A DNA stretch of 64,000 nt, from NCBI GenBank assembly GCA_016722655.1, contig JADKIR010000005.1, forward strand, positions 372,001 through 436,000, read 5' to 3'. Position 1 is the first letter of the stretch; each line of letters starts with the position of its first letter. This DNA is from Cytophagaceae bacterium. Its GTDB lineage: Bacteria; Bacteroidota; Bacteroidia; Cytophagales; Spirosomataceae. The notes beneath the pieces were generated by a model that was not told the origin of the DNA, did not search any database, and saw nothing but the letters and a program-made list of their open reading frames with translations. Shown here piece after piece: positions 43,826 through 53,466 of this stretch. Position numbers and translations under genes: made by a program.

Positions 43826-43949
43826 AAAAAAGCCCTTTAAACATTCAAATTCCTTGATTTTAAATTAGTACCACTGCTTTGGAACACAAAAACCACCCAT
43901 TTGATACCGAATAAGAAAAATCCCATTTATTTATTTGCCATTCAAAGTC

Positions 43950-44056
43950 AATATTTTATATTCGTATGGAATTTAGACCACACGGTCTGCAGGGTGGAAT
44001 GGATTAATCGACAACGGATGCTTAAAAATAGATATCTTTCAGAAAATTAAATAATT
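43950..44056. repeat. Dispersed hairpin repeat, copy B
   Basis: TATTTTATATTCGTATGGAA, then AGACC-acac-GGTCT (about 43976-43989), GGAATGGATTAATCGACAAC and GGATGCTTAA. It matches copy C (53467-53575) over about 90 bp with few changes. The rest of the 43443-44443 gap contains only the C-rich tandem and AT-rich sequence; short frames at 44197-44447 have no family resemblance. The restriction operon starts 390 bp after it. Confidence 0.65.
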
Positions 44057-44443
44057 ACGGAAGCGGAATGTTTTCGTACAAAATAAATATATGCTTAAAT
44101 CACCAAACACTAATGTTACAAACAAGCATAAACTACAATAGTGCAACAATTTTACAAACGAAATAAATTATAAACCTAGTAACACTACCGAACATTTTGA
44201 CAATTAGAAAACGACATACCAATGAAACGACTTTTGAGCAAATGGGAATGATTTGGCGAAACACATTTTTACATTTAAAAATAATAAAACACCTTCAATT
44301 TACAAAAAAAAGAATTTCTTTTGCCACCTCAAATATGACACATATTGCTTTGCCCCGACATCCAAAGCCAATGCATCAGTAAAACAAAAAGGGCCATTAT
44401 TCAATAACCCACCTATTAAATACGTAACTTTCGGAATTGAAAT

Positions 44444-46471
44444 ATGACTTACGAATCAGAGAAAATAACAAGAAAAAAAAGAATTGACCATCATCTAAAA
44501 GCTGCTGGCTGGATTATTATTCCTTACTCTGAAGGAATGCAATTGTCTACTTTGACAAATCATGCTATTGAAGAATTACAGACGCATAAAGGTCCAGCCG
44601 ACTATGCTCTTGTGGTGAATGGCAAACTATTGGCAGTTGTTGAAGCAAAAAAACTTGAACTGGGTGCTCAAAATGTTTTGGAGCAAGCAAAGCGTTATTC
44701 AAAAGGTGCAAACAATACAATTGGTGATTGGGATCATTATCACGTTCCGTTTTTATATTCTTCCAATGGCGAATTGATTTACTATTTGGATGTAAGAGAT
44801 AACAAAAACTTAAGCAGACAAATTTATAGTTTTCATACGCCTGAAGCAATGGAAACTTTGTTTAACTCTAAAAGGAAAACAGCTTTACAATGGCTTAAAG
44901 AAAAATCAATAAATACGCCTGGGCTAAGACCTTATCAAAAAGATGCAATCCAAGCATTTGAAAACAATTTGGAAGAAGGTAAACGCTTAATGCTTTTAGC
45001 GATGGCGACAGGAACAGGAAAGACCTTTACAACAGTAAATCTTGTTTACAGAATGTTGGCTTCGGGTTATGCTAAACGCATTTTGTTTTTGGTTGACCGT
45101 AAATCTTTAGCAGCACAAGCCGTTACAGCGTTTGCTTCATTTGACACTCCAAGAAATATTAAGTTCAAAGACGAATACGAATTATATTCTCAAAAATTCA
45201 GAAAGGAAGATTTTGAAGGCGAAGCATACGACCCAACTGTTTTGCCAAACTCTTATCTTACGAATCCAGACGGAACAAAAACATTTCTTTAGGTCTGCAC
45301 TATTCAGCGAATGGCAATAAACCTTTATGGAAAAATGGGTGCATTTGGTGAAGACGAAGAAAACGAAGATGATGCTGAAACTTTATCAATTCCTTCACAT
45401 GCTTTCGACTTAATTATTGCAGACGAGTGTCATAGAGGTTATACTTCAAAAGAAACAAACGTTTGGCGTAATGTTCTCAATCATTTTGATGCGGTTAAAG
45501 TTGGATTGACTGCTACACCTGCTTCACATACCATTGCTTACTTTAATAAACCAATTTTCAATTATCCACTACAAACCGCCATTGACGATGGTTTTTTAGT
45601 AGATTATGATGCTGTTGCAATCAATTCAGAAGTTTTGATGAAAGGAGCATTTTTAAAAGAGGGCGAACAAGTCGGAATGATTGACACCGAAACAGGCAGA
45701 GAGCAAATTGACCAATTAGAAGATGAAAGAGAATTTACTTCATCTGAAATTGAAGAGAAAATAACCGCCCCTGACACCAACCAAAAAATAATTGAAGAAC
45801 TAAAAAAATACGCAGACGAGTTTAAAAAAGAAAGAGGACGATTTCCAAAGACTTTAATATTTGCTTCAAACGATATTCCATTGATTTCACATGCTGACCG
45901 TTTGGTGAATATTTGCAAACAAGTTTTTAATCAAGGGGACGACTTTGTAGCAAAGATTACTGGAAGCCCAACGGTGGACAGACCTTTGAAAAAAATAAAG
46001 GAGTTTCGCAATCGACCTAATCCTAAAATTGTGGTAACGGTTGACATGTTAAGCACAGGAGTTGACATTCCTTCTTTGGAGTATATCGTTTTTCTAAGAC
46101 CTGTTAAAAGCCGTATCCTTTGGGAACAGATGCTTGGAAGAGGAACAAGAAAATGTGATGACATTGGTAAAACTCATTTTGTAATATTTGATTGTTTCAA
46201 CGGAACGTTGATAAAATATTTTAGAGATGCTAGTTATAACTTTAAAATTGACCCTCCTGGAACGGAAACGATTACCATAAAAGAACTGATTGAAAAAATA
46301 TATAACAATGAAGACCGAAAAGCAAACGCAAAGCGTTTGAGCAAGCGACTTCACCGAATTGAAAAAGATATGAGTGGAAATGCAAGAGACAAATTCAAAA
46401 CCTATATTCCAGATGGTGATATGGGTAAATTTGCCGAGCAGATTTCTAAATATTTTGATAAGTATAAGTGA
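44444..46471 (+). pseudogene. hsdR: Type I restriction HsdR (nuclease and helicase), in-frame amber interruption
   Basis: The frame runs 44444-46471 with one TAG at 45290-45292. The N-terminal part has a PD-(D/E)xK nuclease (PADYALVVNGKLLAVVEAKK, Asp53 and Glu67-x-Lys69) and the Walker A motif MATGTGKTFT (187-196). After the stop the same frame continues VCTIQRMAINLYGKMGAFG, the DECH box (IIADECHRGY), GLTATPASHT and helicase motif VI (WEQMLGRGTR). Both halves are otherwise intact, so this is one base change or a read error rather than decay. The second half could restart at ATG 45311. The C-terminal EcoEI-like domain is on the next gene. Confidence 0.88.
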
Positions 46472-47157
46472 TGACAAAGTCGTTTCCTGAAATATTTGAA
46501 AGCTTCACAAGTGTGATGGAATTGCTTAGAAATGAACAATTCCAAAAGCTATTGGTGGACTACGAAAGAGCTAAAAAAGTTTTTCTTGTTGGTTATGAAG
46601 TAAAAGACGAAGTTAGCTCAATGATATTTTTTGAAGCAGAGGGCAGATACGGTTTACAACCAGTTGATTATTTGCATGCATTTTCGGAATTTGTAAAGCG
46701 AAAAGAAAATGAAATTGCCGCTATTAGTATTTTATTAAACAAACCTAAAGAATGGAACACAAATGCGTTAAACGAACTTAGGCAAAAACTAAAAGAAAGC
46801 AATTATGAAGAAGCCACTCTGCAAAAGGCACATAAAATTGTTTACCACAAAGACACAGTTGATATTATTAGCATGGTAAAACATGCAGCCAAAGAAACCG
46901 AACCATTGTTGAGCCCAGAGGAAAGGGTAAACCTAGCCATAAATAAAGTAACTACTGGTAAGAAATTGAATGACGAACAACAAAAATGGATGGAATACAT
47001 CAAAGAACATTTAAAACAGAACATGACTTTGGACGAAGATGATTTTAGCATTGTTCCAGCTTTGTCTGACAGAGGCGGCCTGAACAAATTCAAAAAAGTG
47101 TTTGCTGAAGGTTATAATCAGATAATCAATGAAATTAATCTATCAATAGCAGCGTGA
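46471..47157 (+). CDS. HsdR C-terminal domain encoded as a separate gene
   Basis: A 228-residue protein starting at ATG 46471, whose first base is the last base of the hsdR stop codon (TGATG). It reads FESFTSVMELLRNEQFQKLLVDYERAKKVFLVGYEVKDEVSS, GLQPVDYLHAFSEFVK, RVNLAINKV, QQKWMEYIKEHL and ALSDRGGLNKFKKVF, the EcoEI-type R-subunit C-terminal domain that binds the HsdM2S core. The stop-start coupling suggests a natural split rather than a frameshift. Together the two genes would make a full HsdR. Confidence 0.8.
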   Translation: MTKSFPEIFESFTSVMELLRNEQFQKLLVDYERAKKVFLVGYEVKDEVSSMIFFEAEGRYGLQPVDYLHAFSEFVKRKENEIAAISILLNKPKEWNTNALNELRQKLKESNYEEATLQKAHKIVYHKDTVDIISMVKHAAKETEPLLSPEERVNLAINKVTTGKKLNDEQQKWMEYIKEHLKQNMTLDEDDFSIVPALSDRGGLNKFKKVFAEGYNQIINEINLSIAA

Positions 47158-47858
47158 CGGATAAAAATCAAGCTTTAATTGCTTTATTTCAAAATGAGTT
47201 TGCAGACTTTGAGGATTTTTCTGAATTTCCAGTCAGAGTTAAATTAAAATGCAACTGTTGCGAATCTTGCCAGGTGGATTTAAGCAGAGAAGCTTCATAC
47301 ACCGGAATATTAGGTGATACCAATACTGATATTATGATAGTGGCAGAGTCGCCAAGTACTAAAAACGGGAATGGTTGCTTTGTGGGTGGTAGTATTAATA
47401 ATCTTCTAAGAAGTAAAGACAAGAACCTTAAGAGTTTAATCAATTTTATCACGAATTATGATGTAAAGAAAAGGCAGCCTTATTTTACGGATACAATAAA
47501 ATGTGGACTTGAGAAAACTAGAGAAAAGGAAAAACTAAATCCACGAAAAGACAACTGCATAAAGAAATTTCTACTTAAAGAAATTGAAATAATACAACCA
47601 AAACTTATTGTTTGTTTGGGTAATCATAGTTATGATATATTAGCACGGCTTATAAGGGATAGCAAAATTAGCAATGGCATTGAACTTGTTAAAGTACATC
47701 ATTACAGCAATCGGGCTTCGCTCACATTAACTATTGAAGATAAAGAGAATATTATTTGGCCTATTCAGTTTAAAATGCTAAATAAAAATGAGGCATTAAA
47801 TAAGGCATTAACCATCAAACATCTACAAGAGATGATAAATAGAATAAAAAATGAGTGA
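47154..47858 (+). CDS. Uracil-DNA glycosylase superfamily protein (4Fe-4S type) in the hsd operon
   Basis: A 234-residue protein starting at a GTG that overlaps the upstream stop by four bases; its own end overlaps hsdM by eight. It has IMIVAESPSTKNGNGCFVGG (motif A of family 4/5 UDGs, altered), DTIKCGLEKTR and CIKKFLLKEIEIIQPKLIVCLG, then KVHHYSNRAS in place of motif B. Cys36-x2-Cys39, Cys117 and Cys135 match the four [4Fe-4S] ligands of family 4 enzymes. The usual GEAPG and HPS residues are changed, so the activity may be altered or lost. Its role in the restriction operon is unknown. Confidence 0.75.
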   Translation: MTDKNQALIALFQNEFADFEDFSEFPVRVKLKCNCCESCQVDLSREASYTGILGDTNTDIMIVAESPSTKNGNGCFVGGSINNLLRSKDKNLKSLINFITNYDVKKRQPYFTDTIKCGLEKTREKEKLNPRKDNCIKKFLLKEIEIIQPKLIVCLGNHSYDILARLIRDSKISNGIELVKVHHYSNRASLTLTIEDKENIIWPIQFKMLNKNEALNKALTIKHLQEMINRIKNE

Positions 47859-49257
47859 TGTAGTAAACAAACTATGGGGCTTTTGCCATACCCTTCGCCA
47901 CGAAGGAATTGACTATAACGATTATATAGAACAATTGTCGTTTTTGTTGTTTCTGAAAATGGCAGACGAAAAAGAAGTGCATTTAACCGAAAAATATAAT
48001 TGGCAAGCACTGAAAGAATTAAGTGGTGGCGATTTAATGGACCACTACACAGACACACTTCGTGAACTTGCAAAAGAACAAGGACTATTAGGTGAAATTT
48101 TCACTCAAGCACAAAACCGTTTCAACAATCCTGTAAGTTTGAAAAAGTTACTCAACCTTATTGAAGAAGATGAATGGACTTCAATGGACGTTGACGTGAA
48201 AGGTGCTGCCTTCGAAGGTTTACTGGAAAAAGCAGCAAGCGAAGGAAAGAAAGGAGCTGGACAATATTTTACTCCACGACCATTAATACAAAGTATGGTT
48301 AGGTTAATGAAACCTGACCCCAGAGGTAAAAGTTCATTCACTATCTCTGACCCAAGTTGCGGAACTGGTGGCTTTTTGGTTTCTGCTTATGAGTGGCTAA
48401 TGCATGAATGTAAAGGAGCATTCCCCCGTGAAGATGTGAAACGTATTAGTGAAAAAACATATTACGGGCAAGAGTTGGTTGCAAGACCAAGGCGGCTTGC
48501 ACTCATGAATATGTATTTACATGGCGTAACTCCTAAAATAAAATTAGGTGATACTATTTACAATACACCCGACAGCACTCGATTTGATGTCGTCTTAGCC
48601 AATCCTCCATTTGGAACAAAAGGAGCAAACCAAGTCCCCGAAAGAGATGATTTCACGGTAGAAACCAGCAACAAGCAGTTGAACTTTGTTCAACATATCA
48701 TGAGCACATTGAAAACTGGTGGTAGGGCAGCTATAGTTTTACCAGACAATGTTTTGTTCGAAGATAAAGCAGGAGAAGTATTTGAAATATTAATGCAGGA
48801 TTGCAACCTGCACACTATTTTACGTTTACCAAGAGGAACATTTACACCGTATGCACAAGGAGTAAAAGCAAATGTAATTTTCTTACAAAAAGGATTACCA
48901 ACCGATAAGGTTTGGATTTACGATAATCGCAGTAACATAGAAGGCATTACCAAGAAAGACAGACCGCTTAATGAAAAGCATTTTGAGGAGTTTGAAAAAT
49001 GTTATGGCTCCGACCCTAATGGAGGCAGTAAAAGAAAAGACCAGGGAGAATCAGGTCGCTTCCGATGCTTTACATTAGAAGAAGTAAAAAAGCGTAATTA
49101 TAAATTAGACCTTACTTGGCTAAAAGACGATAGCGTTGAAGATTCGGATAATTTGCCAGAGCCAAATGAATTAGCAACAGAAGCAATATCCGAATTGGAA
49201 GCTGTTGTTGATGATTTAAAAGAAATTTTAAACTTACTCGAAAGTGATGGAGAATAA
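47851..49257 (+). CDS. hsdM: Type I restriction-modification methyltransferase subunit
   Basis: A 468-residue N6-adenine methyltransferase: an N-terminal HsdM helical domain (LWGFCHTLRHEGIDYNDYIEQLSFLLFLKMADE), FEGLLEKAASEGKKGAGQYFTPRPLI, motif I DPSCGTGGFLVSAYEW and motif IV NPPFGTKG. It methylates the target site and, with HsdS, forms the recognition complex. It overlaps the UDG-like gene by eight bases and hsdS by eleven. Confidence 0.94.
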   Translation: MSDVVNKLWGFCHTLRHEGIDYNDYIEQLSFLLFLKMADEKEVHLTEKYNWQALKELSGGDLMDHYTDTLRELAKEQGLLGEIFTQAQNRFNNPVSLKKLLNLIEEDEWTSMDVDVKGAAFEGLLEKAASEGKKGAGQYFTPRPLIQSMVRLMKPDPRGKSSFTISDPSCGTGGFLVSAYEWLMHECKGAFPREDVKRISEKTYYGQELVARPRRLALMNMYLHGVTPKIKLGDTIYNTPDSTRFDVVLANPPFGTKGANQVPERDDFTVETSNKQLNFVQHIMSTLKTGGRAAIVLPDNVLFEDKAGEVFEILMQDCNLHTILRLPRGTFTPYAQGVKANVIFLQKGLPTDKVWIYDNRSNIEGITKKDRPLNEKHFEEFEKCYGSDPNGGSKRKDQGESGRFRCFTLEEVKKRNYKLDLTWLKDDSVEDSDNLPEPNELATEAISELEAVVDDLKEILNLLESDGE

Positions 49258-50614
49258 TTTACCTGAAAGTTGGGAGTTGGTTAAACTTGTTGAGCAATTA
49301 AACTTTTTACCAACAGGAGTCAAAGAGTTTGACGGCACCAAAAAATATTATTCAACTGGAAGTATTCAAGAAAATGAATTTACTTCAGAAGGTGAATTTA
49401 CTTTTATGAATCGACCTTCGCGAGCAAATAGAGTTGGACAACTTGGAGATGTACTACAAGCAAGAATGAAAGGGACGGATAAAGGTATTTTAGTTGATGA
49501 AAAATTGAATGGTCAATTATTTTCAACCGGTTTTTTACAAGTTCGTCCTTATTCTGATACTTACAATAATAAACTTCTATACTTTCTAATTAAGTCTGAC
49601 TTATTTCTTTCCCAAAAAAATGAATTAGCAACAGGTTCAACACAGGAGGCTTTAACTGATAATGGTGCAAGCGAAATTGAAATTCCACTTCCGCCTCTTG
49701 CTGAGCAACAACGCATTGTATCAAAGTTAGATGGTATAATGCAAAAAGTTGAAAGTAATAAACTACGCTTAGATAAAATCCCAAAACTTCTCAGGCGTTT
49801 TCGTCAATCGGTTTTGGCTGCTGCGGTAAATAATAATGGTGCGGAAGAAATTACAAGAAATGTTTGCGAAGAAATTCAAATTGGTCCTTTTGGCACTCAA
49901 TTACACAGACATGAATATATATCAAACGGAATTCCATTAATTAATCCAACACACATTCAAGGTGGTGAAATAGTGCCCGACTTAGACTTGACAATCACAA
50001 AAGAAAAATTCAAAGAACTCCCAAACTACCATCTTAAAGCAGGGGATGTAATTATGGGAAGAAGAGGAGAAATGGCAAGATGTGCATTAATTGGGGAAAA
50101 GGAAAATGGTTGGCTTTGTGGTACTGGTAGTTTATTTTTTCGTCCCAATCTCAAGAAAATAAACTCTCAATATTTGTATTGGGTTTTAAGTAACTCCAAT
50201 ACCAAAGCCTACCTTGAAGGTGAAGCAAAAGGCAGCACAATGAGTAATTTGAATTTAAACATAGTCCGAAACATTCCACTTCCTCTACCATCGCTGGAAG
50301 AGCAAATCAAAATTGTTAAACAGGTCGAAAATCTATTTGCTTTTGCTGATAAAATAGAAGTACGTTACACTAAAGCTAAAACTATGCTTGATAAATTGCC
50401 ACAAAGCATTTTAGCAAAAGCATTTCGTGGTGAGTTGGTAACACAAAACCCAAATGATGAACCTGCAAGTGTACTGCTGGCGAGGATTAAAAAGGAGAAG
50501 GATAAAATTTCAGCAGATAAGAAAGGCAAAAAAAACAAAGAATACTCCATTGAGGAAAAACCTTTGAAAATTGCAGCAGAAAAAGAAGTAAAATATAAAA
50601 AGGCAATGGTGTAA
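49247..50614 (+). CDS. hsdS: Type I restriction specificity subunit
   Basis: A 455-residue protein from ATG 49247 (MENNLPESWELVKL), with two target-recognition domains and two conserved helical spacers (PPLAEQQRIVSKLDGIMQKVES near 150 and PSLEEQIKIVKQVENLFAFADKIE near 350) ending in SILAKAFRGELV. The two half-sites make a bipartite target. The C-terminal tail (about 415-455) is Lys-rich and repetitive. It overlaps hsdM by eleven bases and ends six bases before the STAS-GHKL gene. Confidence 0.93.
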   Translation: MENNLPESWELVKLVEQLNFLPTGVKEFDGTKKYYSTGSIQENEFTSEGEFTFMNRPSRANRVGQLGDVLQARMKGTDKGILVDEKLNGQLFSTGFLQVRPYSDTYNNKLLYFLIKSDLFLSQKNELATGSTQEALTDNGASEIEIPLPPLAEQQRIVSKLDGIMQKVESNKLRLDKIPKLLRRFRQSVLAAAVNNNGAEEITRNVCEEIQIGPFGTQLHRHEYISNGIPLINPTHIQGGEIVPDLDLTITKEKFKELPNYHLKAGDVIMGRRGEMARCALIGEKENGWLCGTGSLFFRPNLKKINSQYLYWVLSNSNTKAYLEGEAKGSTMSNLNLNIVRNIPLPLPSLEEQIKIVKQVENLFAFADKIEVRYTKAKTMLDKLPQSILAKAFRGELVTQNPNDEPASVLLARIKKEKDKISADKKGKKNKEYSIEEKPLKIAAEKEVKYKKAMV

Positions 50615-50620
50615 TTATTA

Positions 50621-51655
50621 ATGAAGAAATATTTTACATCAAATGAATATAAAAAGCGTAATACTAAATGGGCAGCCGTTAGTTTAAAGCAACGCCTGAA
50701 ATCTGATGCAAAACTTAATGTAAAACGTAAAAAGAATGTTGGTCTAAAAAAAGATGAGAGAAAAAAGAAAAGAATTGATGAGACATTTATAAATAAAAAA
50801 GCTCCTCCAAATTTTTCATTCGTTGAAAACACAGAAGCTGTTTTACAATATTTAGAAGATTTGAAAACACTTTTTAAAAGGAAGCAAAATGTAATGATTA
50901 ACCTTCGGGATGTAACCAATTTAACAAATGATGCAATTGTTTTACTGCTCTCGTTTGTTAAAAACCCGAAGATTGTAAATGGAGTCTCAATAAAAGGCAA
51001 TTACCCAAGAGATGAACGACTGAGAAAAATATTTGTTGAAAGTGGTATTTTCAATCAAAATATGGCAAACGAAAACGAGCCTAAAAACTATATTTTAACA
51101 CGACAAAATAAAAAAGCAGAAGGTGGCATTGCGGCTGAATTGATTAAAAGGTCTTCAAAAGAAATTTTCGGTGAAGAAGGTCGTTGTCCCGGAATTTATA
51201 AAGCATTAATGGAAAGTATGGCAAACACATGCTATCATGCCAAACCGCAACAAATAGGACACGAAACTTGGTGGCTGACCGTTTATCATGACCGAGAAGA
51301 CAATCATGTATCGTTTGCATTTATTGATCTGGGTGTAGGTATTTTCAAATCTTCTAAGATGAATGATTTCAAAGCAAAAGCGGCAGCATTATTAGGCTTA
51401 TCAGACAACAGAGAAATTTTGAAAGAAATAATTTCAGGTCGTAAATTATCTAGCACAAAAATTCCGTACAGAGGAAAAGGATTGCCAACAATATTCAAGG
51501 GTTTAGAACGAAATTATTATAGTAATTTGAAGATTATTTCAAATGATGTGAAAGCCGACTTAAGCAAAGACGAATATGTTAAACTTAAAATAGAATTTAG
51601 CGGAACATTCCTATATTGGGAATTAAACAATACTAACAGATGGACAAAATCATAA
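50621..51655 (+). CDS. STAS-GHKL ATPase fusion protein
   Basis: A 344-residue protein. Residues 1-60 are basic (about one third Lys/Arg). Residues 70-145 look like a STAS-type fold (NVMINLRDVTNLTNDAIVLLL, VSIKGNYPRDERLRKIFVESGIF). From about 165 a GHKL ATPase follows: N box YKALMESMANTCYHA (Glu198, Asn202, His206), G1 box FIDLGVGIF (236-241) and G2 box YRGKGLPTI (GKGL 285-288). No histidine-phosphoacceptor domain is present. By analogy with SpoIIAB/SpoIIAA-type partner switching it may act as a kinase or ATP-dependent switch for the STAS-like protein encoded next. Substrate and role are unknown. Confidence 0.78.
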   Translation: MKKYFTSNEYKKRNTKWAAVSLKQRLKSDAKLNVKRKKNVGLKKDERKKKRIDETFINKKAPPNFSFVENTEAVLQYLEDLKTLFKRKQNVMINLRDVTNLTNDAIVLLLSFVKNPKIVNGVSIKGNYPRDERLRKIFVESGIFNQNMANENEPKNYILTRQNKKAEGGIAAELIKRSSKEIFGEEGRCPGIYKALMESMANTCYHAKPQQIGHETWWLTVYHDREDNHVSFAFIDLGVGIFKSSKMNDFKAKAAALLGLSDNREILKEIISGRKLSSTKIPYRGKGLPTIFKGLERNYYSNLKIISNDVKADLSKDEYVKLKIEFSGTFLYWELNNTNRWTKS

Positions 51656-51972
51656 TCAAAATCGCAGACGATTACACAAAAACGCCTGGTGTAAGGGAAG
51701 AAATTGAAGGAGACTTTCCTGGAGAAGAATTTTTGAAAAAGCTATTGCTTCCCAAATTCAAACAAGCATTGTCAGAAAAGAAATTGCTTTTTATTGACCT
51801 TGATGATACGGCAGGTTATGCAACTTCGTTTTTAGAATCTGCATTTGGTGGTTTGGCTCGTGAATATAGAGACCACAAAATTGTTTTAAACAATATTGAT
51901 TTTAAAAGTGAGGACGACCCATTTTTAATTGACGATATTAAGGAATATATTAAAGACGCAAATAACAAATGA
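51640..51972 (+). CDS. STAS-like (DUF4325) protein
   Basis: A 110-residue protein matching the DUF4325 STAS-like pattern: GEEFLKKLLLPKFKQALSEKKLLFIDLDDTAGYATSFLESAFGGLAREY. Ser63 in the TSF turn is in the place of the conserved serine phosphorylated in SpoIIAA-type STAS proteins. It overlaps the STAS-GHKL gene by 16 bp and the membrane-protein gene by four. It is likely the partner switched by the GHKL protein (inference). Confidence 0.78.
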   Translation: MDKIIIKIADDYTKTPGVREEIEGDFPGEEFLKKLLLPKFKQALSEKKLLFIDLDDTAGYATSFLESAFGGLAREYRDHKIVLNNIDFKSEDDPFLIDDIKEYIKDANNK

Positions 51973-52541
51973 TGAAAATTTGGATAGCCTTAATATTAGT
52001 GCTTGCAGGTGCAGCCTTGGGCATTGGAATTAATAATTATTACCCGACCTTCCCAGTTGAAGATAAAATTAACTTGGTTGATTTAGCGACTTTACTAGTT
52101 ACTATTTTTCTAGCTGTTTACATTCCTATTTTCCTTGAAAAACACATGCACAATAAACGATACGAAAAGGATGTAATTATTAGAAAAATAGAAGGACTGC
52201 AAAGCACAATTAAAGAAGTAAATAAAACAGTTACAGAATGTGTTCAAAAGAACACAGTTTCAATTACAAACAGCCATACTATCATTAATCACTTCACGAC
52301 AATTTCAAATGAACTCGATACTTTAATAACATTAATTAACCATTGCCAAAAGGACAAATTCAAAGTCGAAATCGAGAAAGTAAAAACGTTAAGACATCAA
52401 TACAGAACAATTGTAACTGGTGGAAATTTTCAAAGAAAAAACTTTAAATTTCCAGCTCTGACAAAGAAAGAAGAAGAAGTCACTTATCACAGAATGGACA
52501 AAGAATTATGTATTTTAATCTTTAAAGTAAATGCAGTATAA
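51969..52541 (+). CDS. Two-helix membrane protein with coiled-coil cytosolic domain
   Basis: A 190-residue protein with an N-terminal helix (4-21), a second helix (about 38-58) and a cytosolic domain of alternating charged helices (IIRKIEGLQSTIKEVNKTVTECVQKN, ISNELDTLITLINHC). No enzymatic motif was seen. The ATGATGA start couples it to the STAS-like gene. As the last gene of the operon, with a membrane anchor, it could be an effector of the STAS/GHKL pair. No family recognised. Confidence 0.7.
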   Translation: MMKIWIALILVLAGAALGIGINNYYPTFPVEDKINLVDLATLLVTIFLAVYIPIFLEKHMHNKRYEKDVIIRKIEGLQSTIKEVNKTVTECVQKNTVSITNSHTIINHFTTISNELDTLITLINHCQKDKFKVEIEKVKTLRHQYRTIVTGGNFQRKNFKFPALTKKEEEVTYHRMDKELCILIFKVNAV

Positions 52542-52821
52542 CCTATACACACAAACCTCACAAGCCCATGCACAAATCGCCCTTCCGGATGTTCCACCAA
52601 GACATCCCAAATCTAGATAAAAAAGAATTTTAAATCCTCAAATAAGTTAATAGTGAAATTCATTCTCCCACCACAAAAAACATTTTTTTTAATCCATAGA
52701 ATGTTTTAAAACATTTCAATGTTACATGAATAATTTTGTTATTTTATCCTTTTACCAACATCGGAGGCATCTACAACAAGCAATAAACCAATTTATTAAC
52801 CTTTTAAACCTTTAAAAAACT

Positions 52822-53259
52822 ATGGCACTTATCAATCCTCATATCAATTTCAATGGCAATGCCGAGGAAGCATTCAACTTTTACAAATCGGTATTTGGCG
52901 GGGAGTTCGCAAAAATTATGCGTTTCAAAGATCTGGCCAGTGAGGAATTTCCTGTGCCCGAGCATGAAGCCAATAAAATAATGCACATTGCCTTACCCAT
53001 CGGCAAAAACGTTTTGATGGCCAATGACGTCCCTGAGATTTTGGGCAAAACCAATGAAAACGAGAACAGGTCTAAAATCTCAATCAGTGCCGAAAGCAGA
53101 GAAGAAGCCGACCATTTGTTCAACGGTCTCTCGGCAGGCGACCAAATCGAAATGCCGATGGAAGACAGCCCCTGGGGTTCATACTTCGGTATGTTTAGAG
53201 ACAAATACGGCATCGAATGGATGGTAGATTTCGACTCAAATTACAAAGGAGAAATATAA
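52822..53259 (+). CDS. VOC superfamily (PhnB-like) protein
   Basis: A 145-residue protein of the glyoxalase/VOC fold, PhnB branch: NPHINFNGNAEEAFNFYKSVFGGEFAKIMRFKD, HIALPIGKNVLMANDVPE, then PMEDSPWGSYFGMFRDKYGIEWMVDF. The function of this branch is usually unassigned. It is monocistronic. The preceding gap (52542-52821) holds only a decayed fragment resembling the RAYT repeat. Confidence 0.85.
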   Translation: MALINPHINFNGNAEEAFNFYKSVFGGEFAKIMRFKDLASEEFPVPEHEANKIMHIALPIGKNVLMANDVPEILGKTNENENRSKISISAESREEADHLFNGLSAGDQIEMPMEDSPWGSYFGMFRDKYGIEWMVDFDSNYKGEI

Positions 53260-53466
53260 TCCTGAGAAACCTTGCCTGTCCTTTTGATTTTTAATTCCTA
53301 ATGGATTGAAGCCAATGAAATAAAAATGTTTTGATTATTCCATTTTTACAAAAATACAGCCGGTAAAAAGCCTGATTTATCATTGGGTATGAGCTTTGCT
53401 TTTTCTAAGTATGCTATGCTATACCTAAAAAGAAATATCCACATATATTCATTGCCTTTCAAAAAC

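Noticed and set aside
44197..44447. Two overlapping short frames upstream of hsdR
   Set aside because: No family resemblance and no coding pattern; they lie in AT-rich sequence between repeat copy B and hsdR.
40661..45311. Recoding of TAG as a sense codon, suggested by amber stops in hsdR and the RAYT gene
   Set aside because: TAG is used as a normal stop in this window (for example kup at 30542-30544, the antitoxin at 43440-43442 and the GH35-like gene at 59513-59515), and no suppressor tRNA was seen.
46441..46500. A frameshift separating hsdR from its C-terminal domain
   Set aside because: The TGATG stop-start overlap is typical of natural translational coupling and no single indel restores a clean fusion, so a genuine split is more likely.
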